DNA of 64,000 nt from Methanobacterium spitsbergense (GTDB lineage Archaea; Methanobacteriota; Methanobacteria; Methanobacteriales; Methanobacteriaceae), in assembly GCF_019931065.1 (NCBI RefSeq), contig NZ_JAIOUQ010000009.1, positions 75,517 through 139,516 on the forward strand, read 5' to 3'. Both the position numbers and the translations under genes were made by a program. This document shows, in pieces, positions 1-9,157 of this stretch. Numbering within the stretch: position 1 is the first letter of the stretch; the number at the start of each line of letters is the position of its first letter. The notes beneath the pieces are model-generated. The model was given only the letters and a program-made list of their open reading frames with translations, was not told the DNA's origin and did no database searches.

Positions 1-86
1 GATATAGTATGTAACGCAAAGTTATGCAAAGATATAGTATGTAACGCAAAGTTATGCAAAGATATAGTATGTAACGCAAAGTTATA
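1..86. repeat. 30-bp tandem repeat, cut by window edge
   Basis: Three head-to-tail copies of a 30-bp unit (beginning gatatagtatgtaacgc) lie at 1-30, 31-60 and 61-86, the last ending where the sequence diverges. The copies are identical over the shared length and there is no unique spacer between them, so this is a tandem (minisatellite-like) array and not a CRISPR array. It probably continues to the left of the window. No coding frame runs through it convincingly. Confidence 0.85.
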
Positions 87-130
87 TTATGATAACCTTT
101 AGAACTTAATCCAAAGTTAGGTAAATCCAT

Positions 131-154
131 TTCGTCATAGGGCAGTATGACGAA
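131..154. repeat. perfect inverted repeat, 9-bp arms
   Basis: The arms ttcgtcata (131-139) and tatgacgaa (146-154) are perfectly complementary around a 6-nt loop (gggcag). It lies in non-coding DNA downstream of the tandem repeat and about 530 bp before the first gene. It could be a transcription terminator hairpin for a gene left of the window, a protein-binding palindrome, or a remnant of a mobile-element end; the sequence alone does not decide. Confidence 0.6.
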
Positions 155-682
155 GTAATGATTTGATAATAATAATTGAAAATAGTTATTAGGCAGCATT
201 TTCTTGATTAGGCTCTTATTTTAATTATAAAATACTTTTCTCATAGTTAGTAAAATTGAACAAAATATTGATTTTCACCAATTTAGTTCTATTTTGTAAA
301 AAAAAAAATTAAATAGATCTGATTTGAAAATTTTTATTTCATGAAATATAGTAAGATATAAGATTAAGTTATGCACCGAATCCAGTAATAAAGTATTAAA
401 TAATATAATTCAATTATTAATATAATTCTTATTAGTTAAGTAAATACTCCTCGAGGTTAATAATTTAAGTGAGAGTTAAATTTGATGATAATTATGAGAC
501 TGTTGAAAAACCATACTTGATTTCAAGTAATGCATATGATTTGAGCCTTGCAGGTATAATTGGCTCATGATAATGGTAGTATATTTGAAAAACTGAGAAA
601 TATGCTGAATTTCTTCCAATATGTCATGAAGTAGGTCGTAATATATTGTCAAATTTGTTTATGGAAATAAAGGAGATCAAAC
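155..682. other. AT-rich non-coding stretch with a short decayed-looking frame
   Basis: No full gene is seen. A GTG-initiated frame at 469-570 (33 codons) has gene-like composition: residues such as FDDNYETVEKPYL, then SSNAYDLSLAGIIGS, ending at TGA. A further frame after the stop (ggt agt ata at about 574) continues in similar style. This may be the remnant of an inactivated gene. The ribosome site for the following gene (aaaggag) is at the end of the stretch, around 668-674. Confidence 0.3.
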
Positions 683-1156
683 ATGCACGTCCATAAAGTT
701 CCATTAATGAACAAAAAAGAGTATGATGAATTGATAGCAGAATGTTATGTAAGTAGAATAGGTTTTAAAGGAGAATATCCATATATAGCCCCATTTATAT
801 ATGCTTTTGATGGTAAATTCATATATTTCTTATCAACTAAGTATGGGAAGAAAATTAAAAGGTTTCAAAAAAACCCTAAAGTTGCTGTTGAGATAGAGAA
901 ATACGAAGATAACCTTTCAGAGTACAGATTTGTAACGTTACAAGGTAGTATAAAACAAATAGAAGATTATAATGAGAAATTAAGAGTAAGAAAACTTTTT
1001 GTAAATCTTATACATGATAAATCTCTTTCAAAAAATGTTCTCGCAGCTTTAGGACACTCGCCTAATGATGAAGTGGAATCCATAATTAAAGAAGAAAGAT
1101 CCTTTGTTTGGAAGTTGGTAGATGTTGAAAATATAATCGGAATAAAAACTTCATGA
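683..1156 (+). CDS. pyridoxamine 5'-phosphate oxidase-like FMN-binding protein
   Basis: 157 residues with the split-barrel flavin-binding pattern of the PNPOx-like family: an N-terminal region with YVSRIGF and YPYIAPFIYAFDG, then FIYFLSTKYGKK with a KI..F.KNPKVAVEIE stretch typical of FMN-binding members. Such proteins usually bind FMN or F420 as small dimeric oxidoreductases; the substrate cannot be told. Start ATG is preceded by AAAGGAG at a suitable distance. It stands alone, with about 200 bp of spacer before the next gene. Family assignment is firm; a specific role is not claimed. Confidence 0.75.
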   Translation: MHVHKVPLMNKKEYDELIAECYVSRIGFKGEYPYIAPFIYAFDGKFIYFLSTKYGKKIKRFQKNPKVAVEIEKYEDNLSEYRFVTLQGSIKQIEDYNEKLRVRKLFVNLIHDKSLSKNVLAALGHSPNDEVESIIKEERSFVWKLVDVENIIGIKTS

Positions 1157-1360
1157 TCTGTTTATAAGAATTTTGGTCAATAAAATTTAAGGAAAATTAA
1201 TTGATAAATTCCAAGATTAGTTATATGGCTCAATTTATTTGTTACAAATATTAATTCCTTAATTTAGAATTAACATATGGCCTATAGAAAATCATAACAG
1301 AATACAATATATTAGCATATATCTAAAATGAAGTTAAATTCTAAAAATAAGTGATTACAA

Positions 1361-2350
1361 ATGTACAAAATAACTTTGATTCCAGGAGATGGTGTGGGGC
1401 CAGAAGTTATCCAAGCCCTTTTATACATACTTGAAGCAGTTGATCTTAAACTAGATTATACTATGGCTTGTGCTGGAAATGCATGTTTCCAAGATACAGG
1501 AAGCACTATTCCTGATGAAACCATATTAAAAGCAAAAAGATCTGATGCAACACTTTTCGGAGCGGTTACAACTGTTCCAGGGCAGAAAAGTGCAATAATT
1601 ACTTTGAGAAAGGAATTAGATCTATATGCTAATATCCGGCCTGTAAAATCATATCTCGGCACGAACTGTTTGTACAATGACCTTGATCTGGTAATAGTAA
1701 GAGAGAACACAGAAGGACTCTACTCAGGCATAGAAGAATACACATCTGATGGCGCAACAGCATTAAGAGTCATTACGAATGATGCATCTGAGAAAATATG
1801 CAAATTTGCATTTGAATATGCCGAGAAAAATGATCGAAAAAAAGTAACTGCAATTCACAAGGCCAATGTTTTGAAGAAAACTGATGGAATTTTTAAGGAC
1901 GCATTTTATAGAATTTCAAACGATTTCCCTAAGATTCATTCAGAAGATAAATACGTTGATGCTGCTGCTATGTTCCTAATAACTAAGCCGGATAATTTTG
2001 ATGTGATAGTCACAACCAATCTTTTTGGTGACATTCTCTCTGATGAAGGCGCCGGATTAGTAGGTGGCTTGGGAATGGTTCCATCTGCAAATATTGGGGA
2101 TAATAATGCATTATTTGAACCTGTTCATGGTTCTGCACCGGATATAACAGGTCTTAGAATTTCAAATCCATCCGCCATGATATTATCAGCTGTGATGATG
2201 ATGGATCACCTTGGAGAAACTTCAGAAGCTCGAAAACTCGAGAATGCTCTTTTGGATGTGTTAAATGAAAGAAAATTTTTAACACCAGATCTGGGAGGAT
2301 CGTCAAAAACCATGGAAATGGCAGAAGAAATAAGATCTAAACTTATATGA
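1361..2350 (+). CDS. isopropylmalate/homoisocitrate dehydrogenase family protein
   Basis: 329 residues of the NAD(P)-dependent beta-decarboxylating dehydrogenase family. Visible motifs are the N-terminal IPGDGVGPEV, substrate-binding LYANIRPVKS, the IVRENTEGLYSG loop, the IHKANVLKKTDG lysine region, the metal-binding aspartates in NLFGDILSDEGAGL, and the cofactor segment EPVHGSAPDI. Methanogens carry two paralogues, LeuB (leucine) and AksF (2-oxosuberate route to coenzyme B and biotin precursors). The YANIRP form and the short length resemble AksF, but I would not separate the two without a tree. It is a single gene with a GTGAT ribosome site 5 nt before ATG. Confidence 0.8.
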   Translation: MYKITLIPGDGVGPEVIQALLYILEAVDLKLDYTMACAGNACFQDTGSTIPDETILKAKRSDATLFGAVTTVPGQKSAIITLRKELDLYANIRPVKSYLGTNCLYNDLDLVIVRENTEGLYSGIEEYTSDGATALRVITNDASEKICKFAFEYAEKNDRKKVTAIHKANVLKKTDGIFKDAFYRISNDFPKIHSEDKYVDAAAMFLITKPDNFDVIVTTNLFGDILSDEGAGLVGGLGMVPSANIGDNNALFEPVHGSAPDITGLRISNPSAMILSAVMMMDHLGETSEARKLENALLDVLNERKFLTPDLGGSSKTMEMAEEIRSKLI

Positions 2351-2612
2351 ATGTGATAGCATAATTTTTAGATATTGAATCAGCATTTTTTCCAATAGAT
2401 ATGATGTTCAAGGACTTCCTATAGTAACTTTTATATGGATTTCCTTTCATAAACTACTCCATAGGATAGGTTGATATTGACAGCTCAGGCTGTTTTTAGG
2501 TCAATTTTTGAACAAAAGTTTGGTTAATTTAATTCTAATCAAACTTCTATAACCTCAAATTGCCTATAACGCTGTTTTGAAAATTTTTATGATATTTTTG
2601 GAGGTATATTAT

Positions 2613-3710
2613 ATGAAAACTACTATTAGTGTAATTAAAGCGGATGTCGGCAGTATAGCTGGACATGCAAAGACTCACGTAGCTTTGCTTAATAAATGTG
2701 ATGAAATACTTGCAAAGGCAAAGGAAGAAGAACTTCTGGTGGATTATCATATCACCAACTGTGGTGATGACATTGACCTGATAATGACCCACAGAAATGG
2801 AACGGAAAATGAAGAAGTTCATGGATTAGCATGGAATGCATTTATAGAAGCCACAAAAGTTGCAAAAAGCCTTAAACTTTACGGTGCAGGCCAAGATCTA
2901 CTTTCAGACACCTTTTCTGGCAATATTAAAGGAATGGGTCCTGGGTGTGCCGAGATGGAATTCAAAGAAAGACCATCTGATCCAGTAATTGTTTTCTGTT
3001 GCGACAAAACAGAACCAGGCGCATTTAACATGCCCATATTTAAAATGTTTGCAGATCCATTTAACACAGCTGGACTTGTTATAGATCCTTCTCTCCACGG
3101 AGGATATGATTTTGAGATATTTGATGTTATTGAGCATAAAAAAGTTACAATGTCTTGTCCCGATGAAATGTATGATGCACTTGCATTACTCGGCTCAACT
3201 GGAAGATATGTAATAAAACATGTCACTAGAAGGAGCGATAACGAAATAGCAGCTTCAATAAGTACAGAAAGATTAAATCTTATGGCTGGCCAATATATTG
3301 GTAAAGATGACCCAGTTGCTATAGTAAGATCACAATCAGGATTCCCAGCAGCCGGTGAAGTAGTTGAGCCATTTGCATTCCCCCACCTTGTAAGTGGATG
3401 GATGAGAGGTTCACATAATGGCCCATTAATGCCTGTAGCTCAGAGAAATGCTACACCTGTAAGATTTGACGGACCTCCACGGGTAATTGCACTTGGATTC
3501 CAGATTAACAACTCAGAATTAGTAGGACCATTAGATATGTTTGACGACCCAGCATTTGACAGATCAAGAGCACTTGCATCAGAGGTAGCAGAATACATGA
3601 GAAGACATGGGCCATTCGAACCCCACAGATTACCAGCAGATGAAATGGAATATACAAGTCTTCCTGGCGTTTTAAAAATGTTAGAAGGTAGAATGAAAGA
3701 TATGGATTAG
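2613..3710 (+). CDS. fbp: fructose-1,6-bisphosphate aldolase/phosphatase (archaeal type V)
   Basis: 365 residues matching the bifunctional archaeal FBPA/P that condenses triose phosphates and then dephosphorylates FBP to fructose 6-phosphate in gluconeogenesis. Metal ligands are visible at D11, H18, D52 and D53, and the residues that switch the active site between aldolase and phosphatase are Y228 and K231. The ATG at 2613 is chosen because GGAGGT lies 7 nt upstream; an in-frame ATG 36 bp earlier has no ribosome site. It is monocistronic, with a hairpin and T-run directly after the stop. Confidence 0.95.
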   Translation: MKTTISVIKADVGSIAGHAKTHVALLNKCDEILAKAKEEELLVDYHITNCGDDIDLIMTHRNGTENEEVHGLAWNAFIEATKVAKSLKLYGAGQDLLSDTFSGNIKGMGPGCAEMEFKERPSDPVIVFCCDKTEPGAFNMPIFKMFADPFNTAGLVIDPSLHGGYDFEIFDVIEHKKVTMSCPDEMYDALALLGSTGRYVIKHVTRRSDNEIAASISTERLNLMAGQYIGKDDPVAIVRSQSGFPAAGEVVEPFAFPHLVSGWMRGSHNGPLMPVAQRNATPVRFDGPPRVIALGFQINNSELVGPLDMFDDPAFDRSRALASEVAEYMRRHGPFEPHRLPADEMEYTSLPGVLKMLEGRMKDMD

Positions 3711-3745
3711 GTTCAAACCTATCCATTATATTTAATTTTTTTATC
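3704..3745 (+). terminator. hairpin plus T-tract after fbp
   Basis: Overlapping the fbp stop, GGAT-(T)-AGGT and ACCT-ATCC form a stem around TCAA (3704-3724), followed by a T-rich run ending in seven Ts. It sits between convergent genes, which fits transcription termination. Confidence 0.55.
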
Positions 3746-3771
3746 ATAACATTTATTATTTTTAAAAACCA

Positions 3772-4434
3772 TTATTTCAACAGTTTTTTGAATATCTCGC
3801 GGGGTATATCCAGAATATTTTCTACCTTATCCATTACAACCCCATCACTTGTTGCAACTATGCCATCATGGTGTTTTACTAGTTTTACAAGTTCATAATC
3901 TACATTTTTATTTGTTACCGCATTTCCTTGGATTTTATTCTTTTTTAACAGTGAATTTGTTAGTTTAGCAAGTTCACCACTCTTACTCACAGGGCTGTCA
4001 TACAAAAAATAAACACATTTGGGACGATATAGTTTTAATAAATTAATAATGTTGATCAAAGCAATTTCAGTGTGTGAATTGATTTTATATCTGCCAAAAA
4101 TAGCATTTGTGTCCCTTAAAACTCCATCATCACAAATTATAATCGAACTATATTCATGATTGCAGATACTTTCAACTGTTATTAGAACATTATAACCATC
4201 TATAAAAATAGCTTTATTATTTATGCTGCTAATATTAACTATTTTAATTATTCGATTAAAGGATGTTAAAGTTGAAAAAACCTTCCTAGCCAGATAATTT
4301 CGTGCATTTTTGTCTAAAAGATATTTATTTGCAACGAAATTCAATGCAACTTTTTTCCTATAACCCCTATTTAAAAGGAACTTTAAATCGTATGATGCAT
4401 CTTTCAAACTTTTTTCAATGTCTTTAGATGGCAT
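3772..4434 (-). CDS. DUF434/DUF5616 domain protein
   Basis: 220 residues. The N-terminal 60 residues show the DUF434 pattern (DLKFLLNRGYRKKVALNFV followed by NKYLL and ARNYLARKVFS); the rest resembles the DUF5616 nuclease-like domain with IFIDGYNVLI (Asp near residue 79), YFLYDSPVSKSGEL and a closing IVATSDGVVMDK acidic motif. The pattern of acidic residues on a Rossmann-like core suggests a PIN/NYN-type RNase, but activity is inferred only. It is convergent with fbp and just downstream of the PhoU-like gene on the same strand. Confidence 0.7.
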   Translation of the reverse strand: MPSKDIEKSLKDASYDLKFLLNRGYRKKVALNFVANKYLLDKNARNYLARKVFSTLTSFNRIIKIVNISSINNKAIFIDGYNVLITVESICNHEYSSIIICDDGVLRDTNAIFGRYKINSHTEIALINIINLLKLYRPKCVYFLYDSPVSKSGELAKLTNSLLKKNKIQGNAVTNKNVDYELVKLVKHHDGIVATSDGVVMDKVENILDIPREIFKKLLK

Positions 4435-4478
4435 TTTATTTCTAAATTTAGTTTTTAACTGTAAATTATAATATTTTT

Positions 4479-5135
4479 TTAACCTTTTCTCTTGGCCACT
4501 ATGATAGGTACTCTGTCAGAGGCATTTTCTGCACGGTCAGCTATGTTTCCAAGCCTTAAAACAGTACTTTTAAGTTCAATATGTGTAAGTATATTTATTT
4601 CACCATTTTTATACTCTATATACAGTTTTTTTAGTATTTTTCTTTCTATTTTATCAACGGCATCTTCCAATTTTTCAACTTCGTGTGCCTTTGTGAGTGC
4701 TTCGCCAAGATCTTCATCTAATAGTTCGATGCATTTTTTAAGGGCGGATACTGTGTCATATACTGAATCTATAAGATCTGAAAAATCATTTTTATAATCA
4801 TCCGGGAAATTGATTTGGCTCAAACATATTCCATATGCTGTTTCCCGGGTCATATCTGCGACACTGTCAACTTGTTCTGCGAGAACTATTCTATCTTCTC
4901 TATCAAATGGTAAAAATGCCCCTTTGAAAAATTCTATTTCCATTTTTCTACGTACATCATCTGCATCATGTTCCAACTTTGAAATTTCTTCAACTTTCTC
5001 GTTTACAGAATCAAAGTCATTAGCATAAAAATATGTCATTAACATTTTTAGCTGGTTTAAACATTCATATACCATTTCTACATGGTCTTTTGAGTATTGC
5101 TCAACTTTAGACTCCCTTTTGAATAGATTTCTCAT
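4479..5135 (-). CDS. DUF47/PhoU-like protein (TIGR00153 family)
   Basis: 218 residues, nearly all helical. The conserved repeat E..AD..RR ([16 protein letters not shown] near residues 53-68) and the later [15 protein letters not shown] motif mark the DUF47 PhoU-related family, whose members bind metal clusters and usually sit next to Pit-type phosphate permeases. No permease gene is beside this copy, so a partner elsewhere or a regulatory role is possible. It is 44 bp upstream of the DUF434 gene and probably co-transcribed with it and with the DUF357 gene. Confidence 0.85.
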   Translation of the reverse strand: MRNLFKRESKVEQYSKDHVEMVYECLNQLKMLMTYFYANDFDSVNEKVEEISKLEHDADDVRRKMEIEFFKGAFLPFDREDRIVLAEQVDSVADMTRETAYGICLSQINFPDDYKNDFSDLIDSVYDTVSALKKCIELLDEDLGEALTKAHEVEKLEDAVDKIERKILKKLYIEYKNGEINILTHIELKSTVLRLGNIADRAENASDRVPIIVAKRKG

Positions 5136-5178
5136 TTTATCCCCGGTTTTAGGATCATGAATTATAACTATTATTAAT

Positions 5179-5448
5179 TTATATAAGTTTGTTTAAAAGG
5201 CGTATTGCATCTAGAAGTCCATGTGCATAGGTTATACATCCAAATGATGTTAGATAATCCTTTTTTTCAAGGTAGTAGTCTGTGTCTTTCCTGTAATTTA
5301 TGGCCATTTCCACAACTTTTCTCTCGTCTTCATCAATTTTTATTGATTCTATTTCTTTTATATTTTTTGTAAATAATACAATATCTTTTTCAATTCTTTC
5401 AATCGCATCCATAATATCATCCTCTTCAGTTAAATCTAAATTCTGCAC
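5179..5448 (-). CDS. DUF357 family small archaeal protein
   Basis: 89 residues. The C-terminal half reads [18 protein letters not shown] then [15 protein letters not shown], the signature of archaeal DUF357 proteins, which are all-helical and of unknown function. It lies 43 bp upstream of the PhoU-like gene on the same strand and likely shares a transcript. The start used has only a moderate GAGGAT-like ribosome site; an internal ATG at codon 13 is an alternative. Confidence 0.75.
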   Translation of the reverse strand: MQNLDLTEEDDIMDAIERIEKDIVLFTKNIKEIESIKIDEDERKVVEMAINYRKDTDYYLEKKDYLTSFGCITYAHGLLDAIRLLNKLI

Positions 5449-5634
5449 ACTCTATTATTTAGATATTATCTCAATAAAAAAATTGAATAGAATTAGATTT
5501 TTTTTTATTTTCCTAGTTAAAAATTATTAGAAAATTGATTGACAAAACACCTTTTTATAAATAATTTTTTTTATCATAATGTATTATAATTCAAGCAAAA
5601 AAAATTAAAAAGGAGATATCTTTTTGTAAAGATT

Positions 5635-6222
5635 CTAAAGACCTTTAAGTTCTTTCCATGAGTGATATACTCTTTGGAATACTGTTACATATCCTAAGAT
5701 CATTATAAGAATTATGGCTATTCCTAAAGGATTCATGTTTAAGAGTTGTACACTGGTGAAATAACTTAGAAATGCTCCTATCATTATTATTACCAGACGT
5801 TCTGCACGTTCTGCAATTCCAACATTACATTCTATACCCTCAGATTCGGCTCTGGCTCTGACATAACTTACTGTTAGAGATGCATGCAATGCAAGTATAC
5901 CGAAGATCCAATTTACATATCCACCATATATTATTCCAATTATTATAAATGCATCTCCAAACCGGTCTGCAGTTGAATCAAGCACTCCACCAAACTTTGT
6001 TGTTTGATAATTGTTTCTTGCTACAGCACCATCTAACATATCTACAAATCCACTTAAAGCTATAAAAAGACCTCCCAAAAGCAGATTGCCAGTTGCGAAC
6101 ATGTATGCAGATAAAAAACTTACTAATAGGCCAATTATTGTTAGGATGTTAGGATTCACACGGATTCTTTTGGCTATGGGATCCAAAAACATTTTAACTT
6201 GTGGTCGGAGACGGTTCAGCAT
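5635..6222 (-). CDS. archaetidylinositol phosphate synthase (CDP-alcohol phosphatidyltransferase)
   Basis: 195 residues, integral membrane, with about six hydrophobic segments. The complete CDP-alcohol phosphotransferase signature D61..D64-G..A68-R69 then G78...D82...D86 is present. In Methanobacteriales the close homologue joins CDP-archaeol to inositol phosphate to give archaetidylinositol phosphate, precursor of the ether-lipid head group. It is divergent from the threonylcarbamoyl-AMP synthase gene with only 70 bp between starts. Family is certain; the inositol-phosphate acceptor is inferred from the order-level homologue. Confidence 0.85.
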   Translation of the reverse strand: MLNRLRPQVKMFLDPIAKRIRVNPNILTIIGLLVSFLSAYMFATGNLLLGGLFIALSGFVDMLDGAVARNNYQTTKFGGVLDSTADRFGDAFIIIGIIYGGYVNWIFGILALHASLTVSYVRARAESEGIECNVGIAERAERLVIIMIGAFLSYFTSVQLLNMNPLGIAIILIMILGYVTVFQRVYHSWKELKGL

Positions 6223-6292
6223 AAAACTAAATATGGACCTTCAATGGATATATACTTTGGATAGGAAATGGAAAAATTACGGTGAGTTATTA

Positions 6293-6910
6293 ATGAAGAT
6301 CATAAAAATAAATGAAGATATTCCAGAATCCGATAAAATAGAAATTGCCAGAAATGTAATGAAGCAAGGTTCTATAATAGTTTATCCTACAGATACAGTT
6401 TATGGAATTGGGGCTAACATATTAGATGAGAAAGCAATTTTAAAGGTTTTTTCAATTAAAAAAAGGCCTAAAAATAAACCATTATCAATATGTGTTTCAA
6501 GAATTCAGGACATAAAAAAGATTGCATATATGGATTTAAAAACCGAAGAGGTTGTAGCTAAAATCCTACCGGGGCCATTCACATTAATTTTAAAGAAAAA
6601 GAATAATGTATCACCTTTTTTGTCAGCAGGTAGTAACAAAATAGGAATTCGAATTCCTGATAACAAAGTTTGTAGAGAGCTCTCAAAGGATTTCCCAATT
6701 ACAAGTACTAGTGCTAATATATCAGGTCATGATATTCCAGAATCAACTGAAGAAGTATTAAAACAGTTAGGATCTTCGGTTGATATGATATTGGATGCAG
6801 GTATATGTAAACATGGGATACCATCAACTGTAATTGATATGACCGTATATCCTCCTGAAATAATTCGTAAAGGAGCAGGATACGAAGTATTTATCGAATC
6901 AATGATTTAG
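6293..6910 (+). CDS. threonylcarbamoyl-AMP synthase (Sua5/YrdC)
   Basis: 205 residues of the Sua5/YciO/YrdC fold, which makes threonylcarbamoyl-AMP for the universal t6A37 tRNA modification. The YPTDTVYGIG motif is at residues 31-40, followed by IKKRPKNKPLSI (the KR..KPL substrate motif), PGPFTLIL, GIRIPD and TSTSANISG. The ATG at 6293 is chosen because GGTGAG lies 6 nt upstream and the YrdC fold begins there; the longer open frame overlaps the divergent lipid-synthase gene. It lacks the C-terminal Sua5 domain, so it is the short YrdC form. Confidence 0.9.
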   Translation: MKIIKINEDIPESDKIEIARNVMKQGSIIVYPTDTVYGIGANILDEKAILKVFSIKKRPKNKPLSICVSRIQDIKKIAYMDLKTEEVVAKILPGPFTLILKKKNNVSPFLSAGSNKIGIRIPDNKVCRELSKDFPITSTSANISGHDIPESTEEVLKQLGSSVDMILDAGICKHGIPSTVIDMTVYPPEIIRKGAGYEVFIESMI

Positions 6911-7363
6911 AAAATTTCTTATATTTTCCTATTTAATTATCTAAAAGTTGCCCTAATATTTCAATGAATTTAAAAAATTGTAATCTAATTTACTGTTCAA
7001 TATTCGATATATTTAAAATACTTGATTATTTAGTTAATATTTGAAGGGATATTTTGAAATCCTTTTATATTTTTAATGGAATATTTTAAAATTTATTGTG
7101 ATATATTAATGGGAATATTTCTGTATTTTGTCAAACTTGCTTTATTTCATATATTTTAATGTAGATCATTGAAGTTATAATCGGTACTACTAATATTTTC
7201 AATGGGTACTTTGTTTTATGATGTTGCAAACTTATTTCTATCATTAATTCCAAATCAAAATTAAGAAATTTTAATTGATCGCTATTTAAGAAAATGAGTA
7301 CAATTATATTATTCACGATTTATTGAATGAAATTATAGAGATATCTAGATTATGGGAGTTTTT
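6911..7363. other. AT-rich intergenic region
   Basis: No supported gene. Around 7045-7120 there are three near-repeats of ggatattttga / ggaatattttaa / gggaatatttc. A 61-codon open frame on the minus strand (7131-7316) has no ribosome site and low-complexity AT-driven composition. The RadB ribosome site GGGAG lies at the right end. Confidence 0.5.
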
Positions 7364-8062
7364 ATGAAGGTTTTATCGGATTTGAATGAGAATGGGAAGA
7401 TACCTACAGGATCCCCTATTGATGTTATTATGGGTGGGGGAATAGAAAAAGGTTGTTTAACCCAGTTTTACGGGCCTCCAGGTTCTGGGAAGACCAATAT
7501 AGTTTTACAGCTACTTGTTTGCTGTGCTAAAAATGGTGATAAGGCCATATTTATAGATACCGAGGGCGGATTATCTATAGAGCGAGTTAAACAAATATCA
7601 AACAACCAATTTGATGGATTTGCAAATAATATATTAATATTCGAACCAACAAGCTTTAATGAACAAATCGAAGTATTGAAGAAGGTAGAAGATCTTCTGG
7701 ATTCTAAGCGAGAAAAGGTGGAATTAATTATATTGGATTCTGCAGTTGCACTCTACCGTCTTAAAGAGGGTGATTCAACTCAAACTAACCGTGAACTTGG
7801 TCAACAAATGGCTTTACTATCAAGAATCGCTAGAAAACATAATATTGCAGTGGTTATAACTAATCATATATATTCTGTGTTTGATGGGGATGGAGTTATT
7901 GAGCCAGTTGGAGGAACTATTCTTAAATATTGGAGCAAGATAGTAGTTGAACTTGTACGTGCCAATGGCCTTGGTGAAAGGTCTGCAATATTAAAAAGGC
8001 ATCGAAGCAGGCCTGAAGGTCTCAGGGCTCGTTTCAGAATTGTTGATCATGGAATTGAATAA
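7364..8062 (+). CDS. radB: DNA repair and recombination protein RadB
   Basis: 232 residues, RecA/Rad51-like core without the N-terminal helix-hairpin-helix domain, as expected for the euryarchaeal paralogue RadB, a recombination mediator. Walker A is GPPGSGKT (37-44), the Walker B region [13 protein letters not shown] follows, and the C-terminal R-rich [15 protein letters not shown] is typical. The ATG at 7364 is preferred over one 12 bp earlier because GGGAG is correctly spaced only for the inner one. Monocistronic. Confidence 0.93.
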   Translation: MKVLSDLNENGKIPTGSPIDVIMGGGIEKGCLTQFYGPPGSGKTNIVLQLLVCCAKNGDKAIFIDTEGGLSIERVKQISNNQFDGFANNILIFEPTSFNEQIEVLKKVEDLLDSKREKVELIILDSAVALYRLKEGDSTQTNRELGQQMALLSRIARKHNIAVVITNHIYSVFDGDGVIEPVGGTILKYWSKIVVELVRANGLGERSAILKRHRSRPEGLRARFRIVDHGIE

Positions 8063-8346
8063 GAGAATAAATTTAAGAAAATAATTTTAAATGGTATTTG
8101 TACCATAAAGTGTCAATAAACTTATAGAATAAATTGGAAAAATACCTGGAAAAAACAGAAGTTAAATAAATTGAAAAACACAAGTGTGATGTTTAAGATT
8201 ATTAAAGTCAATTTTGAAAAATATAAAATGTTTTGAGATACAAAAAATTATAAATAAATTAAAATGGTTAAAAAATATATTGACTTGTAACTAAATATAT
8301 TACAAAAAAATTACACTATTTAATATTATTTTTGGATGTGTTAGGA

Positions 8347-8601
8347 ATGGCTTATTTGATTTGTAAGAAATGTAAAAGCTATTATGAGCTTAAACCTAAA
8401 GAAAAACCAGAAGATTTTAGTTCTGAATGTGAATGTGGAGCTAAATTAAAATTTACTAAAAACTTTAATGTTAATAAAAAAGATTGGGAAGAATTTTTAA
8501 TAGAAGGAGTTTGTCCAGTTTGTGGAAGGGAAAATCCTGAAGGTTCAAATTATTGTGCATGGTGTGGAAAAAAGATTAAAGCTCAAATTAATGAATATTA
8601 A
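8347..8601 (+). CDS. small double zinc-ribbon protein
   Basis: 84 residues. The N-terminus has CKKC and later CEC ([13 protein letters not shown] then CECGAKLKF), and the C-terminus has [20 protein letters not shown], a zinc-ribbon of the DUF2116/zinc-ribbon_2 type. Similar small proteins occur in Methanobacteriales; the role is unknown. The ATG at 8347 is preceded by TTAGGA; a TTG 15 bp upstream is the other option. It is flanked by long AT-rich spacers. Confidence 0.75.
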   Translation: MAYLICKKCKSYYELKPKEKPEDFSSECECGAKLKFTKNFNVNKKDWEEFLIEGVCPVCGRENPEGSNYCAWCGKKIKAQINEY

Positions 8602-9157
8602 GATAATTAAAGGATAATAATGAATTTTTGAAGCAGGGATAATTAAAAGCCCTCAGATTTGTATTGTTTCCATGTGTTAAATGGGATTTTAATTGTATTT
8701 ATTTAATATAATTTATTTAAACTAATCAACTGTTTTTTTATATTTTTATATAAAAAATGTCTATTTCTAAAAATATATAACTGTTTAAGAGTTCAAAATA
8801 TTATCTTCAAATTTAGAAATTTAATCTACATTTGAATTATGAACTTAAATTTGTAAGTTAGAATATTTTATATTGGAGAAATACCAAAGTAGAACTAGGA
8901 TTGAGGGGGTAATATGAATATGTTAATTTACAAGGATAAATATGAAATTGTTCATACAATTCCTCTTAATATCATTTACAAGGAATGATAATTTAAATCG
9001 TTTCAAAATAAAATAAATAGAAAATTGTGAAATAAAAAAAGATTAATATTTATAAAAAATGGAATTTGGATATGAAATAGAATTATTAAAGGTGGACAAC
9101 CTAAAAATTCTGAATATCTATTTTTAATAATTTCCATTTAAAAGTGTAGTGAGACAT
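8602..9157. other. AT-rich intergenic region before the aminotransferase
   Basis: No long gene. It contains a possible 24-codon leader frame (8914-8988) behind a strong GAGGGGGT ribosome site, and two copies of the 10-mer tttacaagga (about 8927 and 8976). GTGAG just before 9158 is the ribosome site of the next gene. Confidence 0.5.
8914..8988 (+). CDS. possible 24-aa leader peptide
   Basis: ATG at 8914, 24 codons, stop TGA at 8986-8988. The only argument for translation is the strong GAGGGGGT 5 nt before the ATG, better than most in the window. The peptide is unremarkable (begins MNMLIYKDKYEIV). It lies about 170 bp before the aminotransferase on the same strand, so a leader-peptide role is conceivable, but it may also be chance. 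Confidence 0.25.
   Translation: MNMLIYKDKYEIVHTIPLNIIYKE

Noticed and set aside
1..86. CRISPR array at the left edge
   Set aside because: The copies touch each other with no unique spacers; the unit is simply tandem.
7131..7316. 61-aa minus-strand frame in the spacer before radB
   Set aside because: No ribosome site, AT-driven composition, no conserved motif.
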